The position numbers were made by a program, and so were the translations under genes. From the NCBI RefSeq assembly GCF_030818935.1, contig NZ_JAUTBD010000001.1:1178001-1242000 (forward strand): DNA of 64,000 nt, written 5' to 3'. The stretch comes from Microbacterium sp. SORGH_AS_1204 (GTDB taxonomy: Bacteria > Actinomycetota > Actinomycetes > Actinomycetales > Microbacteriaceae). Shown in pieces: positions 34,748-43,216 of this stretch (position 1 is its first letter; every line of letters starts with the position of its first letter). The notes beneath the pieces were generated by a model. That model did no database searches and was not told the DNA's origin. It worked only from the letters and a program-made list of their open reading frames with translations.

Positions 34748-36418
34748 ATGAAGTCGAGCGCAGCGCACGGCGTCGCGGACGTCGTCGTGCGCGGTCCGAT
34801 CCACACGATGGCGGACGGCGACGATGTGCCGCACACGGCCGCAGCGGTGCGCGGCGGCGAGTTCGTCGCGATGGATGCCGAAGCGGAGTCCCTCATCGGC
34901 CCGGAAACGCATGTGTTGATCACGCCGCCCGGGGCCTGCGTGATGCCGGGACTGGGGGATATCCACACGCATCTCGAACTCGCCGGCGGGTCCCTGTTCG
35001 ATCGTGTGCAGCTAGACCCGGCGGCGGGCGTGGACGAGATGATCGAACGGATCAGCGAGGCGGCCCAGAGGACACCCGAAGGCGAATGGATCGTGGGCGG
35101 CCTCTGGGGAGTCGGGCTTCTCGAGGAGCTGGACTCCCTGGAAACCCGTGCGCGGATCGACGCCGCGACAGCGGAACATCCGCTCCTCTTGCGTGACGAG
35201 ACGGCACACCACCGACTCGTCAACTCGGCCACCTTGCGTCTGATGGGCTTGGGCGGCGACGCGTCCTCGTGGGCACCAGACGTCTCCATCGACTCGCTGT
35301 CCGGTCGAGCGACCGGTGTGCTCGTCGAGTCCGGCAGTCGCCGTGCCGAGGAGTGTCTCGAACGCGAGCGTCCCCGCACGGACACCGAACTACGGGACGT
35401 AATGCGCGCTGCCACGACGGTGCTCTCGTCGGTCGGGGTGACCATGACCCAAGAGGCCGCGACGGGCGAGCGTGCCCTGGCCGCCTTGGCCGCTCTCGAT
35501 CGGACGGACGATCTGGGGTGCTGGATCACAACGAGTGCGTCGGTGAACGATCTGATCTTCGGCTTCACGCCGGTCGGCGAGCGGTTGCTGGATCGTGTGG
35601 CCGAGTACGCGACACCGCGGGTGCGGCCGACGTACGCCAAGATCTTCCTCGACGGGACGCCTCCGACCTTCACTGCGAGCTTCCATGACCCGTACCCGGC
35701 GTCGTTTGCCCCCGAGCACGGTCGCGGCCCCGACTTTCGGGGGACCACCACGATGCCCCTGGCGCGCCTGGTGGAGTGGTTGTGCCAGCTGCACGCACGG
35801 GGCCTCGGCGCCAAGGTGCATTGCACCGGCGACGCCTCCGTCACGATGGTGCTGGACGCGGTGGATGCCGCGCGCGAGCGCGGCGTCGTCCTTCCGGTGC
35901 AGCTCGCGCACGCGCAGTTCATCGCGTCAACGGACTATGCCCGACTCGCCGAAGCGGACATCCCCGTCGATATCTGTCCGCAGCTCTGGTACCCCTCGAC
36001 CTTCCAACGAGCCGCGGTGGCGATGGTCCCGGTGAGCGTGCGCGCGACCATGTGTGCGTTCCGGGAGCAACTCGATGCCGGCGTGCGCCTGGTGGGGGGA
36101 TCGGACTGGCCGGTCTCTCCGTCTCCCAATCCGTGGCCGGCGATTCACGGTCTCGTCACCCGTGCCCATCCGGAAGGGACGTTCCCGGGGGTGTTTCTCC
36201 CCGAACAGGCCGTCGGCGTGCGCGAGGCGGTGGCGATGTTCACTCGGGAGTGCGCACGGGCGATGGGGATCGCCGCGCACACGGGCACGATCGAGGTCGG
36301 CAAGTCGGCGGACTTCGTCGTCATCGATCGCGACCCGTTCGCCATCGCTGCGACACGACTCGGCGGCACGCGCACGCTGCAGACGTGGATGGGAGGACGT
36401 CCGCGGTTCGCCGCGTGA
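34748..36418 (+). CDS. YtcJ-type amidohydrolase (second of three)
   Basis: 556 residues from the ATG at 34748, preceded by the ribosome site GGAG. Metal-binding HxH is in MPGLGDIHTHLELAGG; later conserved segments are KIFLDGTPPTFT, LGAKVHCTGDASVT, LAHAQFIAS and GGSDWPVSPSPNP, the Asp-bearing motif. Compared with the paralogues at 20964 and 39168 it is of similar length but clearly diverged, so the three probably act on different steps or variants of a substrate. It lies in the transporter/amine-oxidase operon. Confidence 0.87.
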   Translation: MKSSAAHGVADVVVRGPIHTMADGDDVPHTAAAVRGGEFVAMDAEAESLIGPETHVLITPPGACVMPGLGDIHTHLELAGGSLFDRVQLDPAAGVDEMIERISEAAQRTPEGEWIVGGLWGVGLLEELDSLETRARIDAATAEHPLLLRDETAHHRLVNSATLRLMGLGGDASSWAPDVSIDSLSGRATGVLVESGSRRAEECLERERPRTDTELRDVMRAATTVLSSVGVTMTQEAATGERALAALAALDRTDDLGCWITTSASVNDLIFGFTPVGERLLDRVAEYATPRVRPTYAKIFLDGTPPTFTASFHDPYPASFAPEHGRGPDFRGTTTMPLARLVEWLCQLHARGLGAKVHCTGDASVTMVLDAVDAARERGVVLPVQLAHAQFIASTDYARLAEADIPVDICPQLWYPSTFQRAAVAMVPVSVRATMCAFREQLDAGVRLVGGSDWPVSPSPNPWPAIHGLVTRAHPEGTFPGVFLPEQAVGVREAVAMFTRECARAMGIAAHTGTIEVGKSADFVVIDRDPFAIAATRLGGTRTLQTWMGGRPRFAA

Positions 36419-36999
36419 CGGGAACGACCGGCATGGACGTCATCGCGCTGGGGTTCGCCGTTCTCGGCGCAGTGGGCGCCATCATCGGTGCGCTGATGCC
36501 GGGCAGGGCCGACCCCTCCCGCGTCGAGCGCGGGCGAGTGGTCGTCATCGCGATCGGGATGGTGGCCGCGATGGCGGTGATGACCCGGCCACTCGGCCCT
36601 CTTGAAGCGCTCGTGCTCGCCTGCGCGGGGTTCGTGTGGGCGGTCGTCGCTGCTGCGGGTGACGCTGGTGCATCCCTGCGGGTGCATCGGGGAATGGGGT
36701 TCGTCGCCATGAGCGTCCTGCTCATCGCGTGCGGCCTGCCCCGAGCGGGTGATCGGCAGGACACCGCCCCCTCCCCGCACGTGCACGCATTCGCCGCGGG
36801 TGCACCCGACGTGGTGACCATGCTGTTCGTCCTCGCCACTGTCGCCGCTGCGGTGAGCACTGTGGCCGGCGCAGGGGCCGTCGGGGGTCATGCGCGCGCG
36901 ATGTCGACGGCGGGCCGAGCGTCTCTGCTCGTGAGCGTGGAGTGCGGGGCGATGACTCTGGCGCAGCTCGCGTGCGTCGCGCACACCGTCCTGGCGTGA
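36415..36999 (+). CDS. Small integral membrane protein, unknown
   Basis: About 194 residues with four to five hydrophobic helices (about residues 8-27, 42-58, 63-82, 95-110 and 130-155). It starts at a GTG overlapping the previous stop (GTGA at 36415-36418), or at an ATG 18 bases on. The loop between helices 4 and 5 has a short His-containing stretch (SPHVHAFAAG). No family is recognised with confidence. As the last gene of the operon it may be an accessory to transport. Confidence 0.6.
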   Translation: MTGTTGMDVIALGFAVLGAVGAIIGALMPGRADPSRVERGRVVVIAIGMVAAMAVMTRPLGPLEALVLACAGFVWAVVAAAGDAGASLRVHRGMGFVAMSVLLIACGLPRAGDRQDTAPSPHVHAFAAGAPDVVTMLFVLATVAAAVSTVAGAGAVGGHARAMSTAGRASLLVSVECGAMTLAQLACVAHTVLA

Positions 37000-37052
37000 G
37001 GACGCCGGACGGTCGAGCGCGTCGGGACACGGCCGCCCCGACCGCGGAGGGT

Positions 37053-38042
37053 CTACGGCGTCGTCAGGATCCGCCGCAGCCACGACGATCGCGCGTCGAG
37101 AGCGGCCCGGGTGATCTCCGCGTCTGGGCAGAACATGTCGAATCCGTGGCATCCGCCCGACCAGACGTGCAGCTCGGCGCTGCCGCCCACGCGCCAGATA
37201 CGCGTGGCGTAGTCGACGTCCTCGTCGCGGAACATCTCCGCCGAGCCGACCTCGATGAAGGCCGGGGGAAGACCGCTCAGATCCGTCGCTCGGGAGGGGG
37301 AGGCGGCCGGAGGGGCGTCGGGGGAGGTCGCGTCTGCGCCGAGAACGCATTCCCACGCCATCAGGTTCGACGATCGTTGCCACGTGCCGATTCCGTCGAA
37401 CTGTCGGCTGGATGCCGATGAGTTGGTGTTGTCGAGCATCGGGCACAGCAGCAGTTGTCCCCGCGGACGCGGGCCGGACCGTTCACGCGCCAGCAGTGAG
37501 ACCGCCGCGGCGAAGCCGCCCCCGGCGCTTCCTCCCATCACGATGATGCGGTCGGGGTCGATCGCCAGCTCGGTGGCATTGTTCGCGAGCCAGACGAACC
37601 CCTCATAGCAGTCCTCCACACCGGCGGGGTACGGGTGCTCCGGGGCGAGACGGTACTCGACGGTGACACCGACGATCTGGTGTTCCTCGACGAGGTCGAC
37701 CACCCGTGCGGTCTCCCATGAGCGATGCCCGACGACCATTCCGCCACCGTGGATGTTATAGAGCACCGCGAGCCGCTCGCCCTCGTGTCCTCGCGGACGA
37801 AACACCGACAGCTCGATGTGCTCCCCGGACTCCGGACTCGTGAATCGGTACTCGCTGACATCGATGGCACGTTCGGCGATGACGGTGGGGGCATCGGGGA
37901 ACATGGTCGCCACGCCGTCGCGGGGCAGCGACTCGCGCCGCAACGGAGCCGAGAGCGCGGGTTCGGCGGCCAGCACACGCGCGACGGCGGGGTCGAACGC
38001 CGGCGCGGGGCCGACGGATGCTGTCGGAGGAGGGAGGGTCAT
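37053..38042 (-). CDS. Alpha/beta-hydrolase, hormone-sensitive-lipase-type esterase
   Basis: About 329 residues. The oxyanion-hole motif is YNIHGGGMVVGH, the nucleophile elbow VMGGSAGGGFA, and the acid/His part FIEVGSAEMFRDED and GGCHGFDMF, the full set for the HSL (bacterial carboxylesterase) family. It should hydrolyse short acyl or aryl esters. I start at the ATG at 38040-38042, which has AAAGG nine bases upstream; an ATG at 38066 would add eight residues. It is convergent with the operon to its left and divergent from the methyltransferase, with operator site C in the shared promoter. Confidence 0.9.
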   Translation of the reverse strand: MTLPPPTASVGPAPAFDPAVARVLAAEPALSAPLRRESLPRDGVATMFPDAPTVIAERAIDVSEYRFTSPESGEHIELSVFRPRGHEGERLAVLYNIHGGGMVVGHRSWETARVVDLVEEHQIVGVTVEYRLAPEHPYPAGVEDCYEGFVWLANNATELAIDPDRIIVMGGSAGGGFAAAVSLLARERSGPRPRGQLLLCPMLDNTNSSASSRQFDGIGTWQRSSNLMAWECVLGADATSPDAPPAASPSRATDLSGLPPAFIEVGSAEMFRDEDVDYATRIWRVGGSAELHVWSGGCHGFDMFCPDAEITRAALDARSSWLRRILTTP

Positions 38043-38088
38043 CGGGGCCGGCCTTTCCATGGTCATCCGCGCGACGGGATCGCGCTAT

Positions 38089-38106
38089 ATTCTACGCACA
38101 TAGATT
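38089..38106. promoter_or_regulatory. Shared cluster operator, site C
   Basis: ATTCTACGCACATAGATT carries the half-sites TCTAC and TAGAT at the same spacing as in sites A, B and D, though its central bases differ. It lies in the AT-rich gap between the divergent esterase and methyltransferase genes. Confidence 0.5.
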
Positions 38107-38164
38107 AAAAAGACTGCGATGGGCATCGCCGCACGGTCCATCTCCTCGAGCAAAAGGGAAGTCA

Positions 38165-39142
38165 ATGACCGTTCACGTGACAGCCGACCGCATCCTCCGC
38201 ATCGCGACGGGGTACATGGACTCGCAACTGCTGTTCCAGGCCAGCCGGGTGGGGCTCTTCGACGCGGTCGCGGCAGGCGCGACCACGGTCGACCAGATCT
38301 CGGATGCCACCGGGATCTCCCCGACGATCGCCCGCATCCTGGCAGACGCGATGGCCGCTCAGGGGATGCTGCAGCGCCAGACCGATCGGTATGCCCTCGA
38401 GGCCGACGCTGCGGCCTACTTGACGGGCGGGCCCGAGTCCTTGCATCCCTTCCTGCATTTCCTCGACCAGATCAGCTACCCGCACTGGATGCAGTTCGCG
38501 CGAACGGTCGATTCGGGGGAGCCGGGTGACTTGGGTATGAATCCGGAGCGGTGGGACGTGTTCCTCGACGGTGTCATGACCTACAACCGCCTCCACGCGA
38601 GGGAGTACGCGCGCTTGATCGACCTCGCCGACGCGAGGACGGTGCTCGACTTCGGCGGTCTCTCGGCCGCCTTCGCGGTCGAAACCATGCTTCGACATCC
38701 TCTGCAGCACACGACATTCCTCTACGAGGAAGCGTTTCTCGGCGGTGTGGCCGAGGCGATCGACGCGGCGGGTCTGTCGGATCGAGTCGACATCGTTGCC
38801 GGCGAGACGGCCACGGCCGAGCCGATCGGTGCCTACGATGCGGTCTTCGCGAACCACGTGATCCATCGTTTCGACGCCGAAGCGAATGCCGCGATCTTCG
38901 CGCGCCTTCGTAGGGCGGCGAGGGCGGGGGCGGTGCTGACCGTGCTCGACTTCTTCTCGGATGTCGACGACGTCCCGCGTCGCCTCGACGCGCGCCACGC
39001 GGCCGAGTACCTCGTCATCGATGGCACCGTCGTCTACCCGGAAGTACAGGTGCGGCGGTGGCTGGCCGATGCGGGATGGCGTGTCGAGCGGCGCGTCGCC
39101 CTTCCGGGTAGTCCTCGCGTTCTCGTCGCTGTGGCGGTCTGA
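38165..39142 (+). CDS. O-methyltransferase family 2-like protein with atypical SAM motif
   Basis: 325 residues with the plant/antibiotic O-methyltransferase layout: an N-terminal winged-helix dimerisation domain (residues about 8-90; FQASRVGLFDAVAAGATTVD) and a C-terminal Rossmann-like domain. The glycine-rich SAM loop, normally DxGGGxG, reads LDFGGLSAAFA (about residues 160-170), so SAM binding may be altered. The FANHVIHRFD stretch holds the usual catalytic His position. A role in methyl transfer or, less likely, demethylation or acyl chemistry in the catabolic pathway is inferred from context. Site C lies about 60 bp upstream. Confidence 0.8.
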   Translation: MTVHVTADRILRIATGYMDSQLLFQASRVGLFDAVAAGATTVDQISDATGISPTIARILADAMAAQGMLQRQTDRYALEADAAAYLTGGPESLHPFLHFLDQISYPHWMQFARTVDSGEPGDLGMNPERWDVFLDGVMTYNRLHAREYARLIDLADARTVLDFGGLSAAFAVETMLRHPLQHTTFLYEEAFLGGVAEAIDAAGLSDRVDIVAGETATAEPIGAYDAVFANHVIHRFDAEANAAIFARLRRAARAGAVLTVLDFFSDVDDVPRRLDARHAAEYLVIDGTVVYPEVQVRRWLADAGWRVERRVALPGSPRVLVAVAV

Positions 39143-39167
39143 CCGGGGCAGGCGTCCGCGTGCGCCC

Positions 39168-40490
39168 TCAGTCCGCAGCGTAGACGGTGCGTCCGCCGCA
39201 TATCGTGCGGCGGACGGTGATCTCGGGGAAGGGTGTTCCCGGCTCCAGCGGATCGGCGGAAAGGACGACGGCGTCAGCGGCCATGCCGACGTCCAGCGTG
39301 CCCTTCCAGCTCGCTGCGCCGTCCTGCACGGCGGGAGCGGCGGTGACGGCGCGCATCAGCAGCCGTCGGAGGTCGACATCGTCGCGGCCCACGAGGGTGA
39401 GAGCGGCATCGAGAGCCCTCCTCCAGTCCGGCTCGACGACCGGTGCATCGCTGGAGATCGTCGCGAACGGGAGTGTGCGCAGTATCCGCTCGATCGGCCA
39501 GGCGGCAGCCGCCCGCTTCTGCCCGATGACCTCCGACGCCCAGGCGCGCGTCCGGAGGGCGATCAGGGGCTGTATCGTCGCGCCCAGGCCTGCCGCGCTC
39601 ATGGCGGCGAGTTCGTCCTCGCCCGCCATGTCGGCGTGGACGATGTAGGACGGTGGCGCGCTGCGGGCAGCCCCGTTGAGCTGCGCTGCCGCGGCGGTGA
39701 GGGCGATCGTGCGGTCTCCCGTGGCGTGGACGGCGAGCTGACGTCCGCTGTCGTGCACGAGAGCGATCATCTCTGCCAGCGTGTCCTCTCGCGCGCGCTC
39801 GTGTTCGTCGTCGTACGTCAGAAGGCTGCCGTGAGTCCCGTCGTCGTAGGCGTGCGAGACGCACGCGGTGCGGAGCGGGGGGATGCCGTCCGCAAAGACC
39901 TTCACGCCCGATATGTTCAGCCACGATCGGTCGGTGTGGGGGAGGGCTCGTGCGAGTCCCGCGCGGAGGGCGCGCAGCGTCCCCTCTCCGTCCAGCCGCC
40001 CGAACAGTTGAAGAAGGGTGACGCGGACCGTTCGGACTCCTCGGTTGTGGAGGTTCAGGTAGGCCTCGAGCATCTGGGTGTCGAATGCCCCGGTCCCGTC
40101 GTCCTCTCCGGGACCGATGCCCGGCTCGGTGTAGCTGGTGATGCCGAGGGCGGCGAGGATCGTCCAGGTCCTCTCGAGAGCGGCTGCGCGTTCGGCTGGC
40201 GATTGGAGCGTCGGCTCCGCGGACAGGGGGGAAGGCGTCGTGTCCGACGCGGGAAGGATCGTATGCGGCCAGCGGGCGCCGAGCCACCCCGCGTGCAGGT
40301 GGGCATCGTTGACACCGGGTACGACGACCGCGCCGTCGAGGTCGACGACGGTCGCGCCCCCCTCGCGCGCCAAGGGTTCTGCGGCGGGCCCGAGGGCGAC
40401 GACGCGCCCGCCCGCGAACGCGATCGCCGAGCGGGATGCGGAGCCGTCCAGCGTGTGCACGACGCCGCCGCGCAGGACTGTCATCGTCAT
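39168..40490 (-). CDS. YtcJ-type amidohydrolase (third of three)
   Basis: 440 residues from an ATG at 40488-40490 (MTMTVLRGGVVHTLDG). The HxH motif is VPGVNDAHLHAGW; further ligand regions are GVKVFADGIPPLRT, LAVHATGDRTI, YIVHADMAGE and ISSDAPVVEPDW. Shorter than the other two amidohydrolases of the cluster. It stands alone on the minus strand, converging with the methyltransferase, and has operator site D 18 bases upstream of its start, so it is probably part of the same regulon. Confidence 0.87.
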   Translation of the reverse strand: MTMTVLRGGVVHTLDGSASRSAIAFAGGRVVALGPAAEPLAREGGATVVDLDGAVVVPGVNDAHLHAGWLGARWPHTILPASDTTPSPLSAEPTLQSPAERAAALERTWTILAALGITSYTEPGIGPGEDDGTGAFDTQMLEAYLNLHNRGVRTVRVTLLQLFGRLDGEGTLRALRAGLARALPHTDRSWLNISGVKVFADGIPPLRTACVSHAYDDGTHGSLLTYDDEHERAREDTLAEMIALVHDSGRQLAVHATGDRTIALTAAAAQLNGAARSAPPSYIVHADMAGEDELAAMSAAGLGATIQPLIALRTRAWASEVIGQKRAAAAWPIERILRTLPFATISSDAPVVEPDWRRALDAALTLVGRDDVDLRRLLMRAVTAAPAVQDGAASWKGTLDVGMAADAVVLSADPLEPGTPFPEITVRRTICGGRTVYAAD

Positions 40491-40507
40491 GATGGTCTCC
40501 CTCTTTA

Positions 40508-40525
40508 TTTCTCCCACTGTAGGCA
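40508..40525. promoter_or_regulatory. Shared cluster operator, site D
   Basis: TTTCTCCCACTGTAGGCA matches the cluster consensus TWTCTMCAR.YTGKAGAWA at 15 of 18 positions. It lies immediately upstream of the amidohydrolase start codon at 40490 and within the divergent promoter region shared with the MFS transporter. Confidence 0.55.
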
Positions 40526-40564
40526 TAAAAGCGGGTCGACGATGGTCGGTACCGAATCCTCGAA

Positions 40565-40610
40565 TGTGTCGAAATCGACACAAGCCGGAAACCTACCATC
40601 CGATCGGTAG
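40565..40610. promoter_or_regulatory. Two further palindromes upstream of the MFS gene
   Basis: TGTGTCGAAATCGACACA (40565-40582) is a perfect 8+8 inverted repeat with a 2-base spacer. CTACC-N8-GGTAG (40593-40610) is a second. Neither resembles the 18-bp cluster site, so one or two additional regulators probably act on the transporter promoter. Confidence 0.55.
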
Positions 40611-40694
40611 TGCTTGACTGCTTCCATCGTCGGTCGCATCTTCGAGTGGTGGAGCCGACGAAGGTCCGTCCGATCGTCATCTTCAGGAGCCCTC

Positions 40695-42062
40695 ATGTCC
40701 ACTGCTGCCGCGTCTCACGACGCACCCGGTGTCGCGACTCCCGCTCGTCCCGGGACGCCGCTTTTCGTCGCGCTCGTCGTGGCCTATTTCGGCGCCTACA
40801 TCGGCGTGCTGGGTCCCGGCATCCTGGCGCTCTACACGCGCCTGGCGGAACTCTTCCCGGCTGAGGGTGTCGGGGTCACGTCGGTGGACGCGCTCGCGAT
40901 CGTCTCCGGTACGGGCGCCATCGCCGCGGCTCTGGCGAACCCCTTCATCGGCCGGCTCAGTGACAGAACGACGTCGCGATCGGGGATGCGTCGTCCGTGG
41001 ATCCTCGCGAGTGCGGCCATCTTCGCCGCGGGTCTCCTCGTGGTCGCCTTCGGGCCGGCGAACCTCGCGGTCATCACGATCGGGTGGGCCATCAGCCAGG
41101 TCGGATGCAACGGGCTCCTCGCCGTCTACACCGCGATCCTCCCGGACCAGGTGCCCGAGCGCCGGCGTGGGGCCGTGGCATCCTGGCTCGGGGTGGCGAT
41201 GAACGTGTCCGCCCTCCCCGCCATCTGGCTCGTGGGCCTGTTCGCGGCAGGGTCGGTGACCTTCGACGAGGCCGGTGTCGCGACGGGTGGAGCGGCGGGA
41301 AGCCCGTGGCGTTTCCTCGCACCTCTGGCGGTCGCGATCGTGACGGCTCTCGTCCTGTACATCGCCCTCGCGCCCTTTGACCGTCGGCTGGGTCGCGACT
41401 CGGTGCCGGGCTATTCGGCGCGGGAGTTCTTCGGATCCTTCGTCTTCAACCCCCTGCGCAATCCCGACTTTACCTGGGCGTGGATCAGTCGCTTCTTCTT
41501 CATGCTCGGGATCGCCTACCTGCTTGTGTACCAAGCGCCGTACTCGCAGCTTCATCTCGGATTCGAGGGTGCCGAGCTGGACGCCGTCGTGCTGTGGGGG
41601 ACGATCGCGACCGTCGTCGGTGCGTTCCTCACGGGCTATGTGTCGGGTCGGCTGTCCGACGTGCTGAAGCGTCGAAAGGTCTTCGTCATCGTCTCGGCGT
41701 CTTTGTACGCCGTCAGCCTCCTCTTCCTCGTCTTCGCCGCGCCCGACCCCTCCGGGCTCCCGGTCGCCCTCATCGGTCTCTTCCTCGGCGGTCTTGCTCA
41801 GGGTGTCTACTTCGGCGTCGATCTTGCGCTCGCCACGGATGTGCTGCCGGACTCGGAAGCCGATGCGGCGAAGGATCTCGGCGTCTTCAACATCGCCTCC
41901 GCCGTACCGCAGTTCATCGCACCCTTCGTCGCCCCGGTGTTCCTCGGACTGCAGGTGTTCGGACGGGAGGGCGGTTCCAACTTCGCAGCACTCTTCCTGT
42001 TCGCCGCCATCTGTTCGGCCGCCGGGGCGGTGCTCGTCGGGTTCATTCGCTCGGTGCGCTGA
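40695..42062 (+). CDS. MFS transporter, SLC45/GPH-like
   Basis: About 455 residues with twelve membrane helices, starting MSTAAASHDAPGVATPARPG at 40695 with GGAG upstream. The loop after helix 2 reads FIGRLSDRTTSRSGMRRPWI, a form of motif A common in glycoside/SLC45-type carriers. The second-half repeat is GYVSGRLSDVLKRRKVF. It may be a second uptake or export route for the cluster's substrate. It is divergent from an amidohydrolase across three palindromes. No gene follows for about 700 bp. Confidence 0.88.
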   Translation: MSTAAASHDAPGVATPARPGTPLFVALVVAYFGAYIGVLGPGILALYTRLAELFPAEGVGVTSVDALAIVSGTGAIAAALANPFIGRLSDRTTSRSGMRRPWILASAAIFAAGLLVVAFGPANLAVITIGWAISQVGCNGLLAVYTAILPDQVPERRRGAVASWLGVAMNVSALPAIWLVGLFAAGSVTFDEAGVATGGAAGSPWRFLAPLAVAIVTALVLYIALAPFDRRLGRDSVPGYSAREFFGSFVFNPLRNPDFTWAWISRFFFMLGIAYLLVYQAPYSQLHLGFEGAELDAVVLWGTIATVVGAFLTGYVSGRLSDVLKRRKVFVIVSASLYAVSLLFLVFAAPDPSGLPVALIGLFLGGLAQGVYFGVDLALATDVLPDSEADAAKDLGVFNIASAVPQFIAPFVAPVFLGLQVFGREGGSNFAALFLFAAICSAAGAVLVGFIRSVR

Positions 42063-42757
42063 GTTCGGTCGTTCGTAGAGCCAGCTGCACTCTGCACTCG
42101 GCTACGAGGGGTAGCAGAGCTCGCGTGGGCGTGTCTAGCGCTCTCGTGGGGGGAGACTCTCCGAGATGCGGGCGGTTGGAGTACGTCGGTCTTTGAGGAG
42201 ACGCCGCTGAGCGGCCGGGCTCACTCTGCATCTGATCTGAAGCTCGAAGTGGCGAAGTGTGATGAGAAGACGAAGCGCGCTGAGCATGTTGGAGGCTCCT
42301 GACCTTGCAAACGAGGCTGGGGTTATGCCGAAGGAACACTCTGCGGGGAAGCCGCCAACGCGTCGCGATTCGACTCGGATTCGGGGGTGAGTCCGTACGA
42401 ACTTGGGAGAAGCAGGCAGGCGTGAGGAACGAAATAGTGAAGACGTGACCGATCCGGTCCTCACGCCCGTGCATTTTGGGCGGGCGCACTCTCAGTAGAC
42501 AACTAAGGCTGCTGTTTCGGCTTTGTCCTGGGCGCGCCGTACGAGTGACTGGACTTGATCCTGCTTGGAACCGACGGGAAGTCACTTCTTGCGGCGCTTG
42601 ACAGAGATAAGTCTCCATGCGTGGGGTTCAGTAGATGATTGAACCCGAGCGGTCATTCAGAGTGTCCAAGTGATTTCTCCGGAACCGGCGAGCGCGCGCC
42701 TCTACGATGCTGTGGGACGCATGATCATGCGGACATCAGGGCCGCACACCTCCTCGA
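42063..42757. other. 695-bp gap with no recognisable gene
   Basis: Lower in GC than its surroundings. The longest frames (for example on the minus strand between 42043 and 42618) have poor composition and resemble no family. I see no repeats, tRNA or IS ends. It is probably decayed mobile DNA at the edge of the catabolic cluster. Confidence 0.5.
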
Positions 42758-43207
42758 CTACCTTGGTGTTCTGCCGGGTCGTGGCCGGATCGGAACCCCG
42801 ACACTGCGAAGGCCCTTGATCACAGTCTGCGGGTCGAACCCCAACCGGCGTCCGATCGTGGCAGCCGAGTGCCCGTCGCTGTAAAGCGCAGCAGCAGTCG
42901 TGATTTCGGTATCGCTCATCCGGCGAACGGTCTGGATTCCGCGCGAGGCGAGGTGGGCACCGACGGTCTGCCGTGTGACACCGAAGTGTCGTGCAACCTC
43001 GGCTATGTTGCGCACTTCCTGGTAGTGAGCGACCAGGTCATCTACCTGGGCAGCGCGGAGCTGGCGAGCAGTACCACTCCGCTGCGCAACGGATCTTGCT
43101 CTGCGGGACTGCGCTGCTTGCGCCGCCAGCTCTGCCGGACCGCGGACGTCGCAATGTTTGGAGTAGGCATGCAGCAGGTCCACCACACGGGTTTTCCCGT
43201 CATCCAA
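42758..43207 (-). CDS. Small double-HTH DNA-binding protein (copy 2)
   Basis: 149 residues, a close paralogue of the protein at 12974-13435: both share VDLLHAYSKHC, the HTH AEVARHFGVTRQTVGAHLAS and a second HTH ending in RRLGFDPQTV, and the DNA is similarly conserved over about 400 bp. The first 8 residues differ, so the true start may be the GTG of VVDLLHAY. It lies at the boundary between the catabolic cluster and the exopolysaccharide operon. Function unknown; the HTH pair resembles the DNA-binding part of resolvases. Confidence 0.65.
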   Translation of the reverse strand: MDDGKTRVVDLLHAYSKHCDVRGPAELAAQAAQSRRARSVAQRSGTARQLRAAQVDDLVAHYQEVRNIAEVARHFGVTRQTVGAHLASRGIQTVRRMSDTEITTAAALYSDGHSAATIGRRLGFDPQTVIKGLRSVGVPIRPRPGRTPR

Positions 43208-43216
43208 TCACTGCAC

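Noticed and set aside
42043..42618. 191-codon minus-strand frame in the gap after the MFS gene
   Set aside because: Overlaps the MFS 3' end, poor composition, no family resemblance; treated as non-coding.
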